Source of the DNA: Mesorhizobium sp. WSM3860
Lineage (GTDB): Bacteria > Pseudomonadota > Alphaproteobacteria > Rhizobiales > Rhizobiaceae
Assembly (NCBI RefSeq): GCF_002294995.1
Contig: NZ_NSGF01000004.1
Location: 62,001-126,000 of the forward strand
Direction: 5' to 3'
DNA length: 64,000 nt
A program made the translations under genes and the position numbers. The notes under the pieces were generated by a model. That model searched no databases. It was not told the DNA's origin and worked only from the letters and a program-made list of their open reading frames with translations. Below, piece by piece: positions 62,878-64,000 of this stretch (its first letter is position 1; every line of letters starts with the position of its first letter).

Positions 62878-64000
62878 GCGCGCCTCCAAGCGAAGCGCCG
62901 CCGTTGAGCGACAGGCCGATCGGCCCATCCTGATAGAGCGACGCGGGCGTGATCTTGAGGTCGTTTGCGACGGCGAGCGGAATGTCGGCCTGCGCCAGGA
63001 CATCGCGTTCGAGATCGACGCCGGGCGCCAGCTCGGTCACCATCAACCCGTCCGGGGTCAGCTTCATCACACAGCGTTCGGTGACATAGGTGATGTCCTG
63101 GCCTTGCGCGACGGCGCGCTTGCCCGAGAAGGAGATATGCTCGACCTCCTCGACAATCTTTTTCACCTTGCCTTCCTGGTCGATGCGGATGGCGCTGTTC
63201 GCCAGCGAGAGCTTGGCGCCGGCATTGAAGAAGCCGGAGAAGACGATCTTCTTCGCTCGCGCGGTGATGTCGACGAAACCGCCGGCGCCGGCCGTCACAT
63301 GCGGTCGCGCCGAAAGCTTCGACACGTTGACCGAGCCGTGGCGGTCGATCTGCAGGAAGGACAGAAGCGAGGCGTCAAAGCCGCCGGCCTGGAAATAGAT
63401 GAACTGGTGCGGCGAGGGCATGATCGCCTCGGCGTTGGAGGCGCAGCCGAATTTGAAGTCGAGCAGCGGCACGCCACCGACGGCGCCCTGTTCGATCACC
63501 CAGGTGACCTTGCCGTGCTGGCCTTCCTCGAGAAGAATGCGCGGCACGTTGGCGGAGATGCCGAAGCCGATATTGACGGCCATGCCGTCGCGCAACTCCA
63601 TGGCGACGCGGCGCGCGATCACCTTCTGGATGTTCATCTCCGGCGTGCGGAAGGTGGAGAGCGGCCGGAAGATCTCGCCCGAGATCGCCGGGTCGTAAGG
63701 CGTCTGCGTGGTCTGCAGTTGATCGGGCGCGACCACGATATGGTCGACCAAGACGCCGGGCACACGCACATCGTGCGGCTTGAGCGTGCCGTTCTCGACG
63801 ATGCGCTTCACCTGCGCAATGACGATGCCGCCATTGTTGCGGGCAGCCAATGCCTGTTCGAGACCGCCGAGATAGGCGCCTTCATGCTCGTAGGTGAGAT
63901 TGCCGCGCTCGTCGGCGGAGGTGGCGCGGATGATCGAGACGTTGGGGACGATGGCGCGGAAATAGAGCCATTCCTCGCCGTCGAACTGCTGCACCGAGAC
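62870..64000 (-). CDS. acyl-CoA:acetate CoA-transferase (YdiF-like), 5' end outside window
   Basis: At least 377 residues are visible, the C-terminal portion of a single-chain family I CoA-transferase; the 5' part lies beyond 64000. Features: FRTPEMNIQKVIARRVAMEL, GFGISANVPRILLEEG, WVIEQGAVGGVPLLD (probable catalytic Glu in EQGAVGG), and GGFVDITARAKKIVFSG. It moves CoA between acyl-CoA and a carboxylate such as acetate. The following genes (hydratase, ALDH) suggest activation of an acid formed by the ALDH. Confidence 0.88.
   Translation of the reverse strand, partial: VSVQQFDGEEWLYFRAIVPNVSIIRATSADERGNLTYEHEGAYLGGLEQALAARNNGGIVIAQVKRIVENGTLKPHDVRVPGVLVDHIVVAPDQLQTTQTPYDPAISGEIFRPLSTFRTPEMNIQKVIARRVAMELRDGMAVNIGFGISANVPRILLEEGQHGKVTWVIEQGAVGGVPLLDFKFGCASNAEAIMPSPHQFIYFQAGGFDASLLSFLQIDRHGSVNVSKLSARPHVTAGAGGFVDITARAKKIVFSGFFNAGAKLSLANSAIRIDQEGKVKKIVEEVEHISFSGKRAVAQGQDITYVTERCVMKLTPDGLMVTELAPGVDLERDVLAQADIPLAVANDLKITPASLYQDGPIGLSLNGGASLGGAHG

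Overview
The window is a GC-rich alphaproteobacterial chromosome segment. It most resembles Mesorhizobium or a close Phyllobacteriaceae relative. The basis is gene content (four-subunit sarcosine oxidase, ubiE-ubiB-coaBC order, a DUF992 secreted protein, many ABC and GMC catabolic genes) and the intergenic sequence: ATTCACC heptamer arrays and RIME-like palindromes of the kind known from rhizobia. No rRNA, tRNA, CRISPR array, insertion sequence, phage gene or replication origin was seen. No stretch longer than about 300 bases lacks a gene or gene relic.

Layout. 1-7890: the 3' part of slyX, then a tightly coupled nucleoside operon (two-domain ABC ATPase, two permeases, cytidine deaminase, purine nucleoside phosphorylase, thymidine phosphorylase), a retropepsin-like protease and upp. 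7900-8080: facing heptamer arrays. 8075-13131: add, then ubiE, ubiB and a coaBC gene with an N-terminal ribbon-helix-helix domain. 13128-17430: MFS exporter, DUF992 protein, TPR lipoprotein, rpsU, a SET protein and a 3' relic of an SDR gene. 17763-23313: soxBDAG, with an extra membrane-protein gene between soxB and soxD. 23401-24761: small proteins and a TetR regulator with shared candidate operators. 24912-29977: a lipid-type catabolic cluster containing an ACAD10/11-like kinase and an ACAD10/11-like dehydrogenase as separate genes. 29964-30489: a frameshifted secreted-protein gene. 30517-34802: an RND efflux pair.

35070-46850: an RpiR regulator divergent from a run of genes for an N-formylglutamate amidohydrolase-like enzyme, an APC permease, a glutamine-synthetase-like ligase, an aldehyde dehydrogenase, an iron-type alcohol dehydrogenase and a PotFGHI-like ABC transporter. 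Together these look like a gamma-glutamylation route for an amine or amino alcohol. 47017-51690: Na+/H+ antiporter, EEP-family phosphatase/nuclease, EamA transporter and MFS transporter. 51765-64000: a long minus-strand catabolic block (Dabb protein, two GMC oxidoreductases, an SDR, a GtsABCD-like sugar transporter, an aldehyde dehydrogenase, an enoyl-CoA hydratase and a CoA-transferase cut by the window end).

The most unusual observations are: (1) a CoaBC with a fused RHH domain whose decarboxylase half lacks the ACGD cysteine, the only cysteine of the protein lying in the RHH domain; (2) the split ACAD10/11-type kinase/dehydrogenase module; (3) the Fe-ADH-containing gamma-glutamyl pathway; (4) the matching operator elements around the TetR gene; (5) the facing heptamer arrays at two loci.
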